DNA of 64,000 bases from Streptomyces sp. NBC_01244 (lineage in GTDB: Bacteria > Actinomycetota > Actinomycetes > Streptomycetales > Streptomycetaceae): positions 4,464,001-4,528,000 of the forward strand of contig NZ_CP108488.1 of NCBI RefSeq assembly GCF_035987325.1, read 5' to 3'. A program made the translations under genes and the position numbers. The notes under the pieces were generated by a model. It was not told where the DNA came from and did no database searches. It worked only from the letters and a program-made list of their open reading frames with translations. Shown one piece after another: positions 44,113-54,137 of the stretch (positions within the stretch are counted from its first letter, which is position 1; every line of letters begins with the position of its first letter).

Positions 44113-45936
44113 CTACTTGATGACCGTGATCCGGTCCGCCACCGGCGGGGCCAGCGGCGCGGCCGCCGAGGAGTGCGCGGCCAGGTAGGCGTTGAAGACG
44201 TCCAGGTCGGACGCGCCGACCAGCTTGTTCTTGTGCTCCTTCAGGACACCGAAGCCGTCACCGCCGCCCGCGAGGAACTCGTTCATCGCGACCCGGTAGG
44301 TACGGGCGGGGTCGATGGCCTCGCCGTTCAGCTTCACCGAGTCCACGACGATGCGGTCGGCACCCGCCTTGGTGGTGTCCAGGGTGTAGGAGAAGCCCTT
44401 GGAGATCTGCAGGATCTTCGGGCTCACCCCGTTGACCGGGCCGCTGACCTGCTGCTGGAGCGCGGTGATCAGCTGGGCGCCGGTCAGGTCGACGACCGTC
44501 ATCATGTTGGTGAACGGCTGGACCGTGTACGACTCCCCGTACGTCACCACTCCGTCGCCCTCGGCGCCGGCGGCCTTGTGGGCCAGGTCCGCGCGGATGC
44601 CGCCCGGGTTCATGATGGCGAGCTGGGCACCGCCCTTGGCCGCCGGGGCCAGGGCCTCCAGCTGCGCGTCGGCGATCACGTCACCGAGCGGCTTCTCGTA
44701 CTCCGCCGAGCCGCGGCCCGCGATGTCGGCCGAGATGTAGCCCATCGGACGGTTCGCGATCGGCGCGGCCAGCGCGTTCCAGCGCTCGATCAGCGCGGTC
44801 AGGTCCGGGGCCTTGGGCTGGTCCCGGGTGACGACCTTCTGGACCGGCTTCGGCGACGCGACCGGCGTACGGACGATGTCCTTGGTCCGGCGGTCGTACG
44901 TCAGGGTGGTGTCCGTGAACAGCCGGCCGTACGAGGCGGCCGAGGTGACCGTGCGCGGATTGCCCGCCGGGTCGGGGATGTTGCACGCGTACGCCTGGTG
45001 CGTGTGGCCGGTGACCAGGGCGTCGACCTTCGGCGAGATGTTCTTCGCGATGTCGACGATGGCCCCGGAGACGCCGGCGCCGGCGCCCGGCACGTCACAG
45101 TCGTAGTTGTACGCGCCGCTCGCGGGCAGGCCGCCCTCGTGGATCAGCGCCACGATCGACTTCACGCCCTGCTTGTTCAGCTCCTCGGCGTACTTGTTGA
45201 CCGTCTCGACCTCGTCGCCGAACTTGAGGCCCTTGACCCCTTCGGCGGTCACGATGTCGGGCGTGCCCTCCAGGGTGACGCCGATGAAGCCGATCTTCAC
45301 GTCCCCCTTCTTCCAGATGAAGGTGGGGTTCATCATCGGGCGCTTGGTCTTCTGGTCCACCACGTTCGCGGCGAGGTACTTGAACTCGGCGCCGCCGAAC
45401 TCCTTGCCGTACTCGAAGCAGCCCTCGACCGGGTGGCAGCCGCCGTACTGCATGCGGCGCAGCTCGGTCTTGCCCTCGTCGAACTCGTGGTTGCCGACGC
45501 CGCTCACGTCCAGGTCGAGGTCGTTGAGCGCCTCGATCGCCGGCTCGTCGTGGAAGAGGCCCGACACCATCGGGCTGGCGCCGATCATGTCGCCGGCCGC
45601 GGCGGTGACGGAGTAACGCTTGCCCTTGCGGGCCTCGCGCAGGCTGGTGGCGAGGAACTCGACACCGCCCGCGGGTATGGCCTTGGTGGTGCCGTCGGCC
45701 TGACGCTCGGTCACGGTGCCCGAGGAGCCCTGCGGGGGCTCCAGCGTGCCGTGGAGGTCGTTGAACGACAGCATCTGTACGTCGACGGTGCGGCCGTGGT
45801 CCTGGCCGTATCCGTCACCACTCGCGGCTCCGGCCGGAAGGGCGGCGGCGAGCATCGCACCGCCGGCCGTTGCCACGGCGAGAGCGGTGAGGGCCAACCG
45901 GCCGGTTCGGCGGTGCCGTTGTGGCGTCGCTGACAT
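44113..45936 (-). CDS. Secreted bifunctional 5'-nucleotidase/metallophosphatase
   Basis: Releases phosphate from nucleotides or nucleotide sugars outside the cell. The protein has 607 residues. It has a signal peptide (about 1-36), a metallophosphatase domain with SFNDLHGTLEPP, GNHEFDEG and TGHTHQAY metal motifs, then the 5'-nucleotidase C domain (from about 330) with MNEFLAGGGDGF substrate loop. A phosphate-scavenging role fits the phosphate-rich context, but I see no GTTCACC repeat in front of it. A TTGACT sequence about 60 bp upstream could be a -35 box. Confidence 0.94.
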   Translation of the reverse strand: MSATPQRHRRTGRLALTALAVATAGGAMLAAALPAGAASGDGYGQDHGRTVDVQMLSFNDLHGTLEPPQGSSGTVTERQADGTTKAIPAGGVEFLATSLREARKGKRYSVTAAAGDMIGASPMVSGLFHDEPAIEALNDLDLDVSGVGNHEFDEGKTELRRMQYGGCHPVEGCFEYGKEFGGAEFKYLAANVVDQKTKRPMMNPTFIWKKGDVKIGFIGVTLEGTPDIVTAEGVKGLKFGDEVETVNKYAEELNKQGVKSIVALIHEGGLPASGAYNYDCDVPGAGAGVSGAIVDIAKNISPKVDALVTGHTHQAYACNIPDPAGNPRTVTSAASYGRLFTDTTLTYDRRTKDIVRTPVASPKPVQKVVTRDQPKAPDLTALIERWNALAAPIANRPMGYISADIAGRGSAEYEKPLGDVIADAQLEALAPAAKGGAQLAIMNPGGIRADLAHKAAGAEGDGVVTYGESYTVQPFTNMMTVVDLTGAQLITALQQQVSGPVNGVSPKILQISKGFSYTLDTTKAGADRIVVDSVKLNGEAIDPARTYRVAMNEFLAGGGDGFGVLKEHKNKLVGASDLDVFNAYLAAHSSAAAPLAPPVADRITVIK

Positions 45937-46154
45937 TTGGTCCCCTTTGCGGACAGCGATACATCTTGGGAGGTCTGCCGAAGCCTAGAGTCAACGCGCG
46001 TAGCGCGACAGGGGGTACCGGGTATCGAGCTGGTTACACGCAGGAGACCGGTGCCCGTCCGCGGGGCCGTCCGCGGTGCCGTCCTCGGTGCCATCCGGGC
46101 GCCCGTCCGGGCCGCACCCCGCCGGTCCCCCACCGTGGTCGTAGGCTCGGTTCC

Positions 46155-47087
46155 ATGACTGACGACGCAGCAGTGGTCCTGGAGCCGGGACGGCAGATCC
46201 AGACCCTCGACGAACTGACGGACGAACAGGCCGACGCCGTTCTCGCCCTGATCGAGGACGCGGCCCGCACCGACGGCACCACCGCCGTGTCCGAGCAGGG
46301 CCGGCTCCAGCTGCGCGGCGGAGCGCGGGAGGGGATCCGCCACTTCCTCCTGACCTCCGACGGGCGGCTCACCGCGTACGGGCAACTGGAGGACACCGAC
46401 CCGGTGGAGGCCCCCGCCGCCGAGCTCGTCGTACACCCCGCGATGCGCGGGCGCGGGCACGGACGGGCGCTGGGCACCGCCCTGCTGGCCGCCTCCGGCA
46501 AGCGGATCCGGGTGTGGGCGCACGGCGGCAAGTCGGCGGCCCGCCACCTCGCGCAGGTGCTCGGCCTGACCCTGTTCCGCGAACTGCGTCAGCTCCGCCG
46601 CCCCCTCGGCGCCCAGGCGCCCGCCCTGCCGGAGGTCGTCCTCCCCGCGGGAGTGACCGTACGCACCTTCGTGCCCGGCACCGACGACGCCGCCTGGCTG
46701 GCCGTCAACACGGAGGCCTTCGCCCACCACCCCGAGCAGGGCTCACTCACCCAGCGGAACCTGAACGACCGCATCGCGCAGCCCTGGTTCGACGCCAAGG
46801 GCTTCTTCCTCGCGGAGCGCGACGGCGAAGTCATCGGCTTCCACTGGACGAAGGTGCACGCCGAGCAACAGCTGGGCGAGGTCTACGTCCTCGGAGTACG
46901 CCCCGGCGCGCAGGGCGGCGGCCTCGGCAAGGCCCTCACCGCGATCGGCCTGCGCCACCTCGCCGGGGCGGGCCTGCCCACGGCGATGCTCTACGTGGAC
47001 GCCGACAACCCGGCGGCCCTGGCCGTGTACGAGGGCCTCGGCTTCTCCACCCACGAGGTGGACCTGATGTACCGCACGGAAAGCTGA
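46155..47087 (+). CDS. mshD: Mycothiol acetyltransferase
   Basis: Last step of mycothiol synthesis: acetylates Cys-GlcN-Ins. The protein has 310 residues with two GNAT domains. The N-terminal one has VVHPAMRGRGHGRALG, the C-terminal active one LGVRPGAQGGGLGKALTAIGLRHL and the final YVDADNPAALAVYEGLGF. ATG 46155 is used. Upstream DNA (46047-46120) has 12-bp GTCCGCGGTGCC-like repeats. Pairs functionally with mshA at 13168. Confidence 0.95.
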   Translation: MTDDAAVVLEPGRQIQTLDELTDEQADAVLALIEDAARTDGTTAVSEQGRLQLRGGAREGIRHFLLTSDGRLTAYGQLEDTDPVEAPAAELVVHPAMRGRGHGRALGTALLAASGKRIRVWAHGGKSAARHLAQVLGLTLFRELRQLRRPLGAQAPALPEVVLPAGVTVRTFVPGTDDAAWLAVNTEAFAHHPEQGSLTQRNLNDRIAQPWFDAKGFFLAERDGEVIGFHWTKVHAEQQLGEVYVLGVRPGAQGGGLGKALTAIGLRHLAGAGLPTAMLYVDADNPAALAVYEGLGFSTHEVDLMYRTES

Positions 47088-47179
47088 CCCACGCCCCGCC
47101 CCGGTCGGCCGGGGGGCCGGAAGCCTCCCCGGCTCCCGGCTCCCCGACTACTCGGCTCCCCGACTCCCCGACTACTCGA

Positions 47180-47464
47180 CTACTCGGCGCCCAGCTTGCA
47201 GGCGCTCTCCGCGGTCGCCTTGGTCACCCCGCTGCCCTCGGTCAGGCCGGTCACACACTCGTCCTGGGCCCCGGTCAGCGCGATGTAGCACGAGGCGCGG
47301 ACGGATGCCGGAGCCTCGCCACCCTTCAGCTCCCGCTCGACCTTGTTGATACAGGCCGAGACGTCCGCGGGTGCGGCCAGGGCGGCGGGCGCCGTCAGGG
47401 CCGCGCCTCCCAGGGCGAGGGTCAGACCGGTCAGGACACTTGCGATACGGGTCGACGTGCGCAT
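47180..47464 (-). CDS. Small secreted protein with four Cys
   Basis: The protein has 94 residues. It has a signal peptide (about 1-31, ending PAALAAP) and a 63-residue mature part with four Cys (SACINKVE, ASCYIAL, DECVTGL, ESACKLG), likely two disulfides. I do not recognise the family. The start is ATG 47464 with GGTAC-rich upstream; the longer frame reaching 48118 is repeat-driven. Confidence 0.85.
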   Translation of the reverse strand: MRTSTRIASVLTGLTLALGGAALTAPAALAAPADVSACINKVERELKGGEAPASVRASCYIALTGAQDECVTGLTEGSGVTKATAESACKLGAE

Positions 47465-47499
47465 GGGACGTACCTGCTCTCCGAGATCCCCACGCGGCC

Positions 47500-47720
47500 C
47501 GAACCTAGACCGGACCTGGACCTTCCCGGACCCGACCTGGAACCGACCCGGACCTGCCCGGACCAGACCCGGACCTGGACGGGACGGACCGGGCCGGGCC
47601 GGACCGGGACCGGCCCTAGACCAGACCCGGACCCAGACCCGGACCCAGACCGACCAGACCGGGACACTGGACCGGACCCGAACGGGACCCGAACCGGACC
47701 CCACTGGGCCCTGGCCGGAC
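47500..47720. repeat. Degenerate GACCCGGACC minisatellite
   Basis: About 220 bp made of imperfect ACCGGACCTGG/GACCCGGACC hexamer-decamer units, with a strongly strand-biased C/A content. It fills the space between the small secreted gene and the ppk upstream region. The remainder (47721-48237) holds no gene I can support and should contain the ppk promoter. I see no clear PHO box there. Confidence 0.85.
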
Positions 47721-48237
47721 CGGGTCCCGCCCGTGGCGGTGCCCGGGTGTGCCGGACCACGTGAGTAACGGCGCCGAGCACGCGCGGCCGACGTGCGGCC
47801 GGGCCCGGTCCCCGTACCGGACCGGCTCGGCAGGACATCCCTCCCTCCTACCGACGCTAGAACACCCCCCGACCCGACGCACCCGCTGGCGCCCCCCGCC
47901 GCCCCGGCGCGAACCGCAGCCCCTGCCCCGCGGCCCCGCCCCCGCGCACCGCCACCGCCGCCACCCCATCGGCCCGCTCGGTGGCCTCCACCTCGCCACG
48001 GCGGGCCGTCTGCCCCTCCTCCCCAGGCGCAGCCACGACTCACGCTCCGCGGCGCAGCCGAGCCGCCCCCCGTTCCCGGTCGGCACCAGCCGACCCCCGC
48101 CCGGACCCTGGAAGCCATACGCCATTAACCGGGCATTAATGCGCGGTCGCGAAGCTGACCGCATGCAGCCCCGACTCCGACTGACGGCCGACACTTCCGA
48201 CGCGCCTGTCCTCCCGCGCGCGCGGAAGAATGGAGTC

Positions 48238-50568
48238 ATGAGCCACAAGCCCAGCGCAGCCCCTTCCGAGGTCCCCACCCAGCAGCCGGCGCACAAGTTC
48301 GCCTCGCCGTCCGCACCCAGCGCCGCCGATGTCTCCGATTCCGCGGCCGCGCGTGCGGCCACGCCCGAGGCCGTGGCGGCCCGCGCGGCCACCGGTGCCC
48401 ACGCCCGCCTGGGGTCCATAGCCGCCCACCGCCCGCACGTGGATCTGGAACCGGATCTCGACGCGGACCTGGACGCCTACGACGAGAAGGACACCGGTGA
48501 GCTGCCCCCGGGCCGCTTCCTCGACCGGGAGCGCAGCTGGCTCGCCTTCAACGAGCGCGTCCTGGAGCTCGCGGAGGACCCCGCCACGCCCCTCCTGGAG
48601 CGCGCGAACTTCCTGGCGATCTTCGCCAGCAACCTCGACGAGTTCTTCATGGTCCGCGTCGCCGGCCTCAAGCGCCGCATCGCGACCGGCGTCGCCACCC
48701 GTTCGGCCTCAGGCCTGCAGCCCCGTGAGGTCCTCGACCTCATCTGGACCCGCTCCCGCGAGCTCATGGCCCGCCACGCCGCCTGCTTCCAGCAGGACAT
48801 CTCCCCGCAGCTCGCCGAGGAAGGCGTCCACCTCATCCGGTGGCCCGACCTCACCGAGAAGGAGCAGGCGCGCCTCTTCACCCTGTTCCGCAACCAGATC
48901 TTCCCGGTGCTCACCCCGCTGGCCGTGGACCCCGCGCACCCGTTCCCGTACATCTCCGGCCTGTCCCTGAACCTGGCCGTGGTCGTACGCAATCCCGTCA
49001 GCGGCCACCGCCACTTCGCCCGGGTCAAGGTCCCCCCGCTCCTCTCCCGCTTCCTGGAGGCCTCCCCGCAGCGCTACGTCCCGCTGGAGGACGTCATCGC
49101 CGCGCACCTGGAGGAGCTGTTCCCCGGCATGGAGGTGCTCGCGCACCACATGTTCCGCGTGACCCGCAACGAGGACCTCGAAGTGGAGGAGGACGACGCG
49201 GAAAACCTCCTCCAGGCCCTCGAAAAGGAACTCATGCGGCGCCGCTTCGGCCCGCCGGTGCGCCTGGAGGTCGAGGAGTCCATCGACCCCGGCGTCCTGG
49301 ACCTCCTGGTCCAGGAGCTGAAGGTCAACCCGTCCGAGGTGTACCCGCTCCCCGGCCCCCTCGACCTCACCGCCCTCTTCGGGATCGCCTCCCTGGACCG
49401 CCCGGAGCTGAAGTTCCCGAAGTTCGTCGCCGGCACGCACCGCGACCTCGCCGAGGTCGAGTCCGCGTCCGCGCCCGACATCTTCGCGGCGCTGCGCGAG
49501 CGGGACGTGCTCCTGCACCACCCGTACGACTCCTTCTCCACCTCCGTGCAGGCCTTCCTGGAGCAGGCGGCCGCCGACCCGGACGTCCTCGCCATCAAGC
49601 AGACGCTGTACCGGACCTCCGGCGACTCCCCGATCGTGGACGCCCTGATCGACGCCGCCGAATCCGGCAAGCAGGTCCTCGTACTCGTCGAGATCAAGGC
49701 CCGCTTCGACGAGCAGGCCAACATCAAGTGGGCCCGCAAGCTCGAGGAATCCGGCTGCCACGTCGTCTACGGGCTCGTCGGCCTCAAGACCCACTGCAAG
49801 CTGTCGCTCGTCGTCCGTCAGGAGGGCGATACGCTGCGCCGCTACTCCCACGTCGGCACCGGCAACTACCACCCCAAGACGGCACGGCTCTACGAGGACC
49901 TCGGCCTGCTCACCGCCGACTCCCAGGTCGGCGCGGACCTCTCGGACCTCTTCAACCGGCTGTCCGGCTACTCGCGCCGCGAGACCTACCGCCGGCTGCT
50001 GGTGGCCCCGCGCTCGCTGCGCGACGGCCTGATCTCCCGGATCGACAAGGAGGCGGCCCATCACAAGGCGGGCCGTCCCGCGTACGTCCGCCTCAAGATG
50101 AACTCGATCGTCGACGAGGCGCTCATCGACTCCCTCTACCGGGCCTCGCAGGCGGGCGTGCCCATCGACATCTGGGTCCGCGGCATCTGCGCGATCCGCC
50201 CCGGTGTCCCCGGGCTCTCGGACAACATCCGGGTCCGCTCGATCCTCGGCCGCTTCCTCGAGCACTCCCGGGTCTTCGCCTTCGGCAACGGCGGCGAGCC
50301 CGAGGTGTACATAGGCAGCGCCGACATGATGCACCGCAACCTCGACCGCCGTATCGAGGCACTGGTCAGGGTCGCCGACCCGGCCCACCGCGCGGCTCTG
50401 GACCGGCTGCTGGAAACCGGCATGTCCGACGCCACCACCTCCTGGCACCTGGGCCCGGACGGCGAATGGACCCGGCACAGCACGGACAGCGAGGGCCAGC
50501 CGCTGCGGCACGTTCAGGAGATGCTCATTGACGCCCGGAGGCGCCGGCGTGGCTCAGCCAAATCATGA
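48238..50568 (+). CDS. ppk: Polyphosphate kinase 1
   Basis: Reversibly makes polyphosphate from ATP. The protein has 776 residues. About 90 extra Ala/Ser-rich residues precede the N-domain ([18 protein letters not shown]). Other landmarks are [14 protein letters not shown], the His538 segment [21 protein letters not shown] near the autophosphorylated histidine, and [17 protein letters not shown]. ppk is a PhoP target in streptomycetes. The 3' end overlaps the CHAD gene by 20 bp. Confidence 0.96.
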   Translation: MSHKPSAAPSEVPTQQPAHKFASPSAPSAADVSDSAAARAATPEAVAARAATGAHARLGSIAAHRPHVDLEPDLDADLDAYDEKDTGELPPGRFLDRERSWLAFNERVLELAEDPATPLLERANFLAIFASNLDEFFMVRVAGLKRRIATGVATRSASGLQPREVLDLIWTRSRELMARHAACFQQDISPQLAEEGVHLIRWPDLTEKEQARLFTLFRNQIFPVLTPLAVDPAHPFPYISGLSLNLAVVVRNPVSGHRHFARVKVPPLLSRFLEASPQRYVPLEDVIAAHLEELFPGMEVLAHHMFRVTRNEDLEVEEDDAENLLQALEKELMRRRFGPPVRLEVEESIDPGVLDLLVQELKVNPSEVYPLPGPLDLTALFGIASLDRPELKFPKFVAGTHRDLAEVESASAPDIFAALRERDVLLHHPYDSFSTSVQAFLEQAAADPDVLAIKQTLYRTSGDSPIVDALIDAAESGKQVLVLVEIKARFDEQANIKWARKLEESGCHVVYGLVGLKTHCKLSLVVRQEGDTLRRYSHVGTGNYHPKTARLYEDLGLLTADSQVGADLSDLFNRLSGYSRRETYRRLLVAPRSLRDGLISRIDKEAAHHKAGRPAYVRLKMNSIVDEALIDSLYRASQAGVPIDIWVRGICAIRPGVPGLSDNIRVRSILGRFLEHSRVFAFGNGGEPEVYIGSADMMHRNLDRRIEALVRVADPAHRAALDRLLETGMSDATTSWHLGPDGEWTRHSTDSEGQPLRHVQEMLIDARRRRRGSAKS

Positions 50569-51505
50569 CCTGACCGCGACGACGGCAGGCACCGTGCTCG
50601 GTACGTACCTGCGTGCGCAGGCCACCGCGTTCCTACGGGGCCTGCGCCTCCACGAGGAGGGCGCCGCGAGCGGCGGCGCCGAGGGCAGCGAGGCGGCGCG
50701 CAGCCTGCGGGGGGCTGCGCGCCGGATCTCCTGCTCCCTGTCCACGTTCAGGGCGGTGGCCGATTCCTCCTGGGCGGACTCGCTGCGCACCGAGCTGGTC
50801 TGGCTCTCGGCGACCCTGGCCGACGAGCACGCGTACGCGGCCCGTCTGTCACGGCTGATGGACGCCCTGCAGCGGCTGTCGGGAAGCCCCGAGGTGCCGG
50901 CTCCCAGGGGTACGGCGGGCTCGCTGACCGTGGGCTCGGCCCGCGCGGGCGCCCTGCTGGAGCGCCAGCTCACCCTGGCCCGTACCCGGGCCCACTCCGC
51001 GACCCTGCAGGCGCTCGGCTCGTCCCGCTTCCACGCGGTCGCGGACGCGGTGGCGGTCCTGGCCTCCGAGGTCCCGCTGGACCCGGTGGCGGCCCGCGGC
51101 CGGGTGGACGACGTCCTGGTCCCGCTCGCCGAGGTGGCGCATTCCCGCCTGTCCACGGCGGTGCACTCGCTCCCCGCCCCCTCGCCCTCGCACCCGTACG
51201 ACGCGGACCACGACGGCTCGTGGAACGAGGTGCGCCGCCTGCTGCGCGTCCACCGCTACGCCCGGGAGGCCCTGGGCGGCGACGTGGCCCGCCTGACGGC
51301 CGCGGGCGAGGCCCTGACCCGGCACCGGGACGCGGCGGAAGCCGCCGCCGCCTCGGCCACGGCGGCCCGCACCCCCCGCATCGCCCCGGCGACGGCGTAC
51401 GCCCTGGGCGTCCTGCACGCGGACCAGCGCCACGAGGTCGAAGCCTCCCGGGCCACCTTCCAGCACATCTGGCAACCGGCCGATTCCAGCCACGCGGGCG
51501 TGTGA
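50549..51505 (+). CDS. CHAD-domain protein
   Basis: CHAD proteins are helical and bind polyphosphate granules. The protein has 318 residues with conserved basic residues on helices ([36 protein letters not shown]). I use the GTG at 50549 with GGAGG seven bases upstream. A TTG at 50528 lacks one. Coupling to ppk by overlap strongly supports a polyphosphate role. Confidence 0.9.
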   Translation: MAQPNHDLTATTAGTVLGTYLRAQATAFLRGLRLHEEGAASGGAEGSEAARSLRGAARRISCSLSTFRAVADSSWADSLRTELVWLSATLADEHAYAARLSRLMDALQRLSGSPEVPAPRGTAGSLTVGSARAGALLERQLTLARTRAHSATLQALGSSRFHAVADAVAVLASEVPLDPVAARGRVDDVLVPLAEVAHSRLSTAVHSLPAPSPSHPYDADHDGSWNEVRRLLRVHRYAREALGGDVARLTAAGEALTRHRDAAEAAAASATAARTPRIAPATAYALGVLHADQRHEVEASRATFQHIWQPADSSHAGV

Positions 51506-51539
51506 CCCCTCCAGCCCCCACCGCGCGCCGGCGGCGGCC

Positions 51540-51600
51540 GAATCCAGCCCCGCCGGCGTTTGAGGCGCGGGGGTCCGGGGGCTGGTCCCCGGCAACGGCG
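51540..51600. repeat. Second copy of the REP-like intergenic unit
   Basis: A 30-base string starting ATCCAGCCCCGCC at 51542 is identical to 37735-37764 and is followed by a divergent G-rich tail that can fold (GGGGG...CCCC). Confidence 0.8.
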
Positions 51601-51700
51601 CCGCACGCACCCGCGACGGGTCACGCATCGGTAACGGCGGGATAACAGAAGATGACCCCCAGTCGCGGCACGGACCTCTCACACCACCCCGTCCGCCACG

Positions 51701-51722
51701 GTTCACCGTCCGTTCACTTACC
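51701..51722. promoter_or_regulatory. PHO box of pstS
   Basis: Two adjacent 11-bp direct repeats, GTTCACCGTCC (51701-51711) and GTTCACTTACC (51712-51722), match the PhoP unit. A third weaker TTCACCTGATC lies at 51735. The site is 157 bp before the pstS start. Confidence 0.9.
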
Positions 51723-51878
51723 CCGGTCGGCCGCTTCACCTGATCTGCCTAACTTCGGAGATGCAAGGGCGAGTCGCCGCGAAGGCGGAGGATTCACCCG
51801 GGCAACCGACGTAGTCCTCTTCGCACGCCGCCCCGATTCAGAAAGCGGCCGGCGGCTTCTGGAAGGAAACACCCGAAA

Positions 51879-53015
51879 GTGAAGCTTCAGCGCAAGAACA
51901 TGCTTCGTGCCTCCGCCCTCGGGGCGCTCGTCGTGTCCGGCGCCCTGGTCCTCACGGCGTGCGGCTCGGACGACAACACCAAGACCGACGCCGGCGCCTC
52001 GGGCAAGCCTTCCGCCGCCGTGGGCGACATCAAGTGCGACGGCGCCAAGGGCAAGCTCCTCGCCTCGGGCTCCTCCGCGCAGAAGAACGCGGTCGACCTG
52101 TGGGTCAAGAACTACATGGCGGCCTGCCCGGGCGTCGAGGTCAACTACAAGTCCTCCTCCTCCGGCGAGGGCATCGTCGCGTTCAACCAGGGCACCGTCG
52201 GCTTCGCCGGCTCGGACTCGGCGCTGAAGCCCGAGGCCGTCGAGGAGTCGAAGAAGATCTGCACCGGCGGTCAGGGCATCGACCTGCCGATGGTCGGCGG
52301 CCCCATCGCCATCGGCTTCAACGTCGCCGGCGTGGACAAGCTGACGCTGGACGCCCCCACCCTCGCCGCGATCTTCAACGACAAGATCAAGAAGTGGGAC
52401 GACGAGGCGATCAAGAAGCTGAACCCGGGCGTCACGCTTCCCGCCACCGCGATCCAGGCGTTCCACCGCTCCGAGGACTCGGGCACCACCGAGAACCTCG
52501 GCAAGTACCTCAAGGCCGCCGCTCCCGAGGCCTGGACGTACGAGGCCGCGAAGAAGTGGCCGGCCCCGGGTGGCCAGGCCGCCTCCGGCTCCTCCGGTGT
52601 CGCCTCGCAGGTCAAGGCCGTTGACGGCGCGATCGGCTACTTCGAGCTCTCGTACGCCTCCTCGCAGAGCATCAAGACCGTGGACGTCGCCACCGGCGCC
52701 GCCGCTCCGGTCAAGGCCACCGGCGAGAACGCCTCCAAGGCCATCGCCGCCGCCAAGATCTCCGGTACCGGCGACGACCTGGCGCTGAAGCTCGACTACG
52801 CCACCAAGGCCGAGGGTGCCTACCCGATCGTCCTGGTGACCTACGAGGTCGTCTGCGACAAGGGCAACAAGGCCGAGACCCTCTCGACCGTGAAGTCCTT
52901 CCTGAACTACACCGCGTCCGACGCGGGCCAGAAGGTCCTGACCGAGAACGGCTACGCCCCGATCCCGGCCGAGATCAACGCCAAGGTCCGCGAAGTCATC
53001 GCGAAGCTCGCCTAA
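51879..53015 (+). CDS. pstS: Phosphate-binding lipoprotein PstS
   Basis: Captures phosphate outside the membrane for the Pst ABC transporter. The protein has 378 residues with lipobox LTAC (Cys28). The phosphate-contact segments ASGSSAQKNA, GSDSAL and HRSEDSGTTENL are present. The GTG at 51879 follows GGAAGGAA. Controlled by the PHO box at 51701. A strong hairpin separates it from pstC, which should make pstS mRNA more abundant. Confidence 0.96.
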   Translation: MKLQRKNMLRASALGALVVSGALVLTACGSDDNTKTDAGASGKPSAAVGDIKCDGAKGKLLASGSSAQKNAVDLWVKNYMAACPGVEVNYKSSSSGEGIVAFNQGTVGFAGSDSALKPEAVEESKKICTGGQGIDLPMVGGPIAIGFNVAGVDKLTLDAPTLAAIFNDKIKKWDDEAIKKLNPGVTLPATAIQAFHRSEDSGTTENLGKYLKAAAPEAWTYEAAKKWPAPGGQAASGSSGVASQVKAVDGAIGYFELSYASSQSIKTVDVATGAAAPVKATGENASKAIAAAKISGTGDDLALKLDYATKAEGAYPIVLVTYEVVCDKGNKAETLSTVKSFLNYTASDAGQKVLTENGYAPIPAEINAKVREVIAKLA

Positions 53016-53033
53016 TCCAGACCCCCGGGACCA

Positions 53034-53067
53034 CCGGTCCGCTCCCCCCGTCCGGGGGGCGGACCGG
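53034..53067 (+). terminator. Hairpin between pstS and pstC
   Basis: CCGGTCCG plus CCCCCC (53034-53049) pairs with GGGGGG plus CGGACCGG (53054-53067), without a T run. A partial terminator or mRNA 3'-end protector is likely. Confidence 0.72.
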
Positions 53068-53147
53068 CCCGGGGACCCTCCCCTCCACCCAGGGGATCCG
53101 GTGCACCGCCGCCAGGGGGCCTGCCCCCCATCCAGACCGGAAAGATC

Positions 53148-54137
53148 ATGGCTTCCACCACACCCACCCAGATAGACACGGCTCCGCCTGTCTCCAAGAG
53201 CGGAAGGTCCACCGGCCGCGCCGGTGACAAGATCTTCGCGGGCCTCTCCAAGGGCTCCGGCATCCTGCTCCTGGTGATCATGGCGTCGATCGCCGTCTTC
53301 CTCACCTACCGCGCCTCCATCGCGCTGGCCGACAACGAGGGCAACTTCCTCACCACGTTCGACTGGAACGCGTCGGCCAATCCCCCCGTCTTCGGCATCG
53401 CCGTCCTGCTCTTCGGCACCGTCGTCAGCTCGATCATCGCGATGGCCATCGCGGTTCCGATCGCCGTCGGCATCGCCCTCTTCATCTCGCACTACGCGCC
53501 GCGCAAGCTGGCCGCCCCCCTCGCCTACGTGGTCGACCTGCTGGCCGCCGTGCCGTCGATCATCTACGGCATCTGGGGCGCCCTCTTCCTCGTCCCGCAG
53601 CTCGCCGGACTGAACCTCTGGCTCGACGAGTACATGGGCTGGACCTACGTCTTCGACAAGACCCAGGTCGGCGTCGCACGCTCGCTCTTCACCGTCGGCA
53701 TCCTGCTCGCGATCATGATCCTGCCGATCGTGACCAGCGTCAGCCGCGAGGTCTTCCTGCAGGTCCCGCGCATGAACGAGGAAGCCGCACTGGCCCTCGG
53801 CGCGACCCGCTGGGAAGTCATCCGCATGTCGGTCCTGCCCTTCGGCCGCTCCGGAGTCATCTCCGCCTCGATGCTCGGCCTCGGCCGCGCCCTCGGCGAG
53901 ACGATGGCCGTCGCGACCGTCCTCTCCCCGAGCTTCCTGATCTCCGGCCACATCCTGGACCCGGGCGGCGGCACGTTCGCACAGAACATCGCCGCGAAGT
54001 TCGACGAGGCCAACGAGTTCGGACGCGACGCCCTGATCGCCTCCGGTCTCGTGCTCTTCCTGCTCACCCTGCTGGTCAACGGCGCCGCCCGGCTGATCAT
54101 CGCCCGTCGCAAGGACTTCTCGGGGGCGAACGCCTGA
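53148..54137 (+). CDS. pstC: Phosphate ABC transporter permease PstC
   Basis: Inner-membrane subunit with 329 residues and six membrane segments. The ABC-contact loop is NEEAALALGATRWEVIRMSVLP (about 206-227, EAA-type motif). The stop overlaps the pstA ATG by one base (TGATG). The N-terminal 40 residues are Ser/Thr/Lys-rich and cytosolic. Confidence 0.95.
   Translation: MASTTPTQIDTAPPVSKSGRSTGRAGDKIFAGLSKGSGILLLVIMASIAVFLTYRASIALADNEGNFLTTFDWNASANPPVFGIAVLLFGTVVSSIIAMAIAVPIAVGIALFISHYAPRKLAAPLAYVVDLLAAVPSIIYGIWGALFLVPQLAGLNLWLDEYMGWTYVFDKTQVGVARSLFTVGILLAIMILPIVTSVSREVFLQVPRMNEEAALALGATRWEVIRMSVLPFGRSGVISASMLGLGRALGETMAVATVLSPSFLISGHILDPGGGTFAQNIAAKFDEANEFGRDALIASGLVLFLLTLLVNGAARLIIARRKDFSGANA

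Noticed and set aside
47500..47720. CRISPR array
   Set aside because: The tract is a continuous degenerate short repeat without regular spacers or cas genes.
47465..48118. N-terminal extension of the small secreted protein
   Set aside because: Driven by the strand-biased minisatellite; the true start has a clear signal peptide immediately after it.
48120..48237. PHO box upstream of ppk
   Set aside because: ppk is expected in the Pho regulon, but no pair of GTTCACC-like 11-mers was found in the region before its start.
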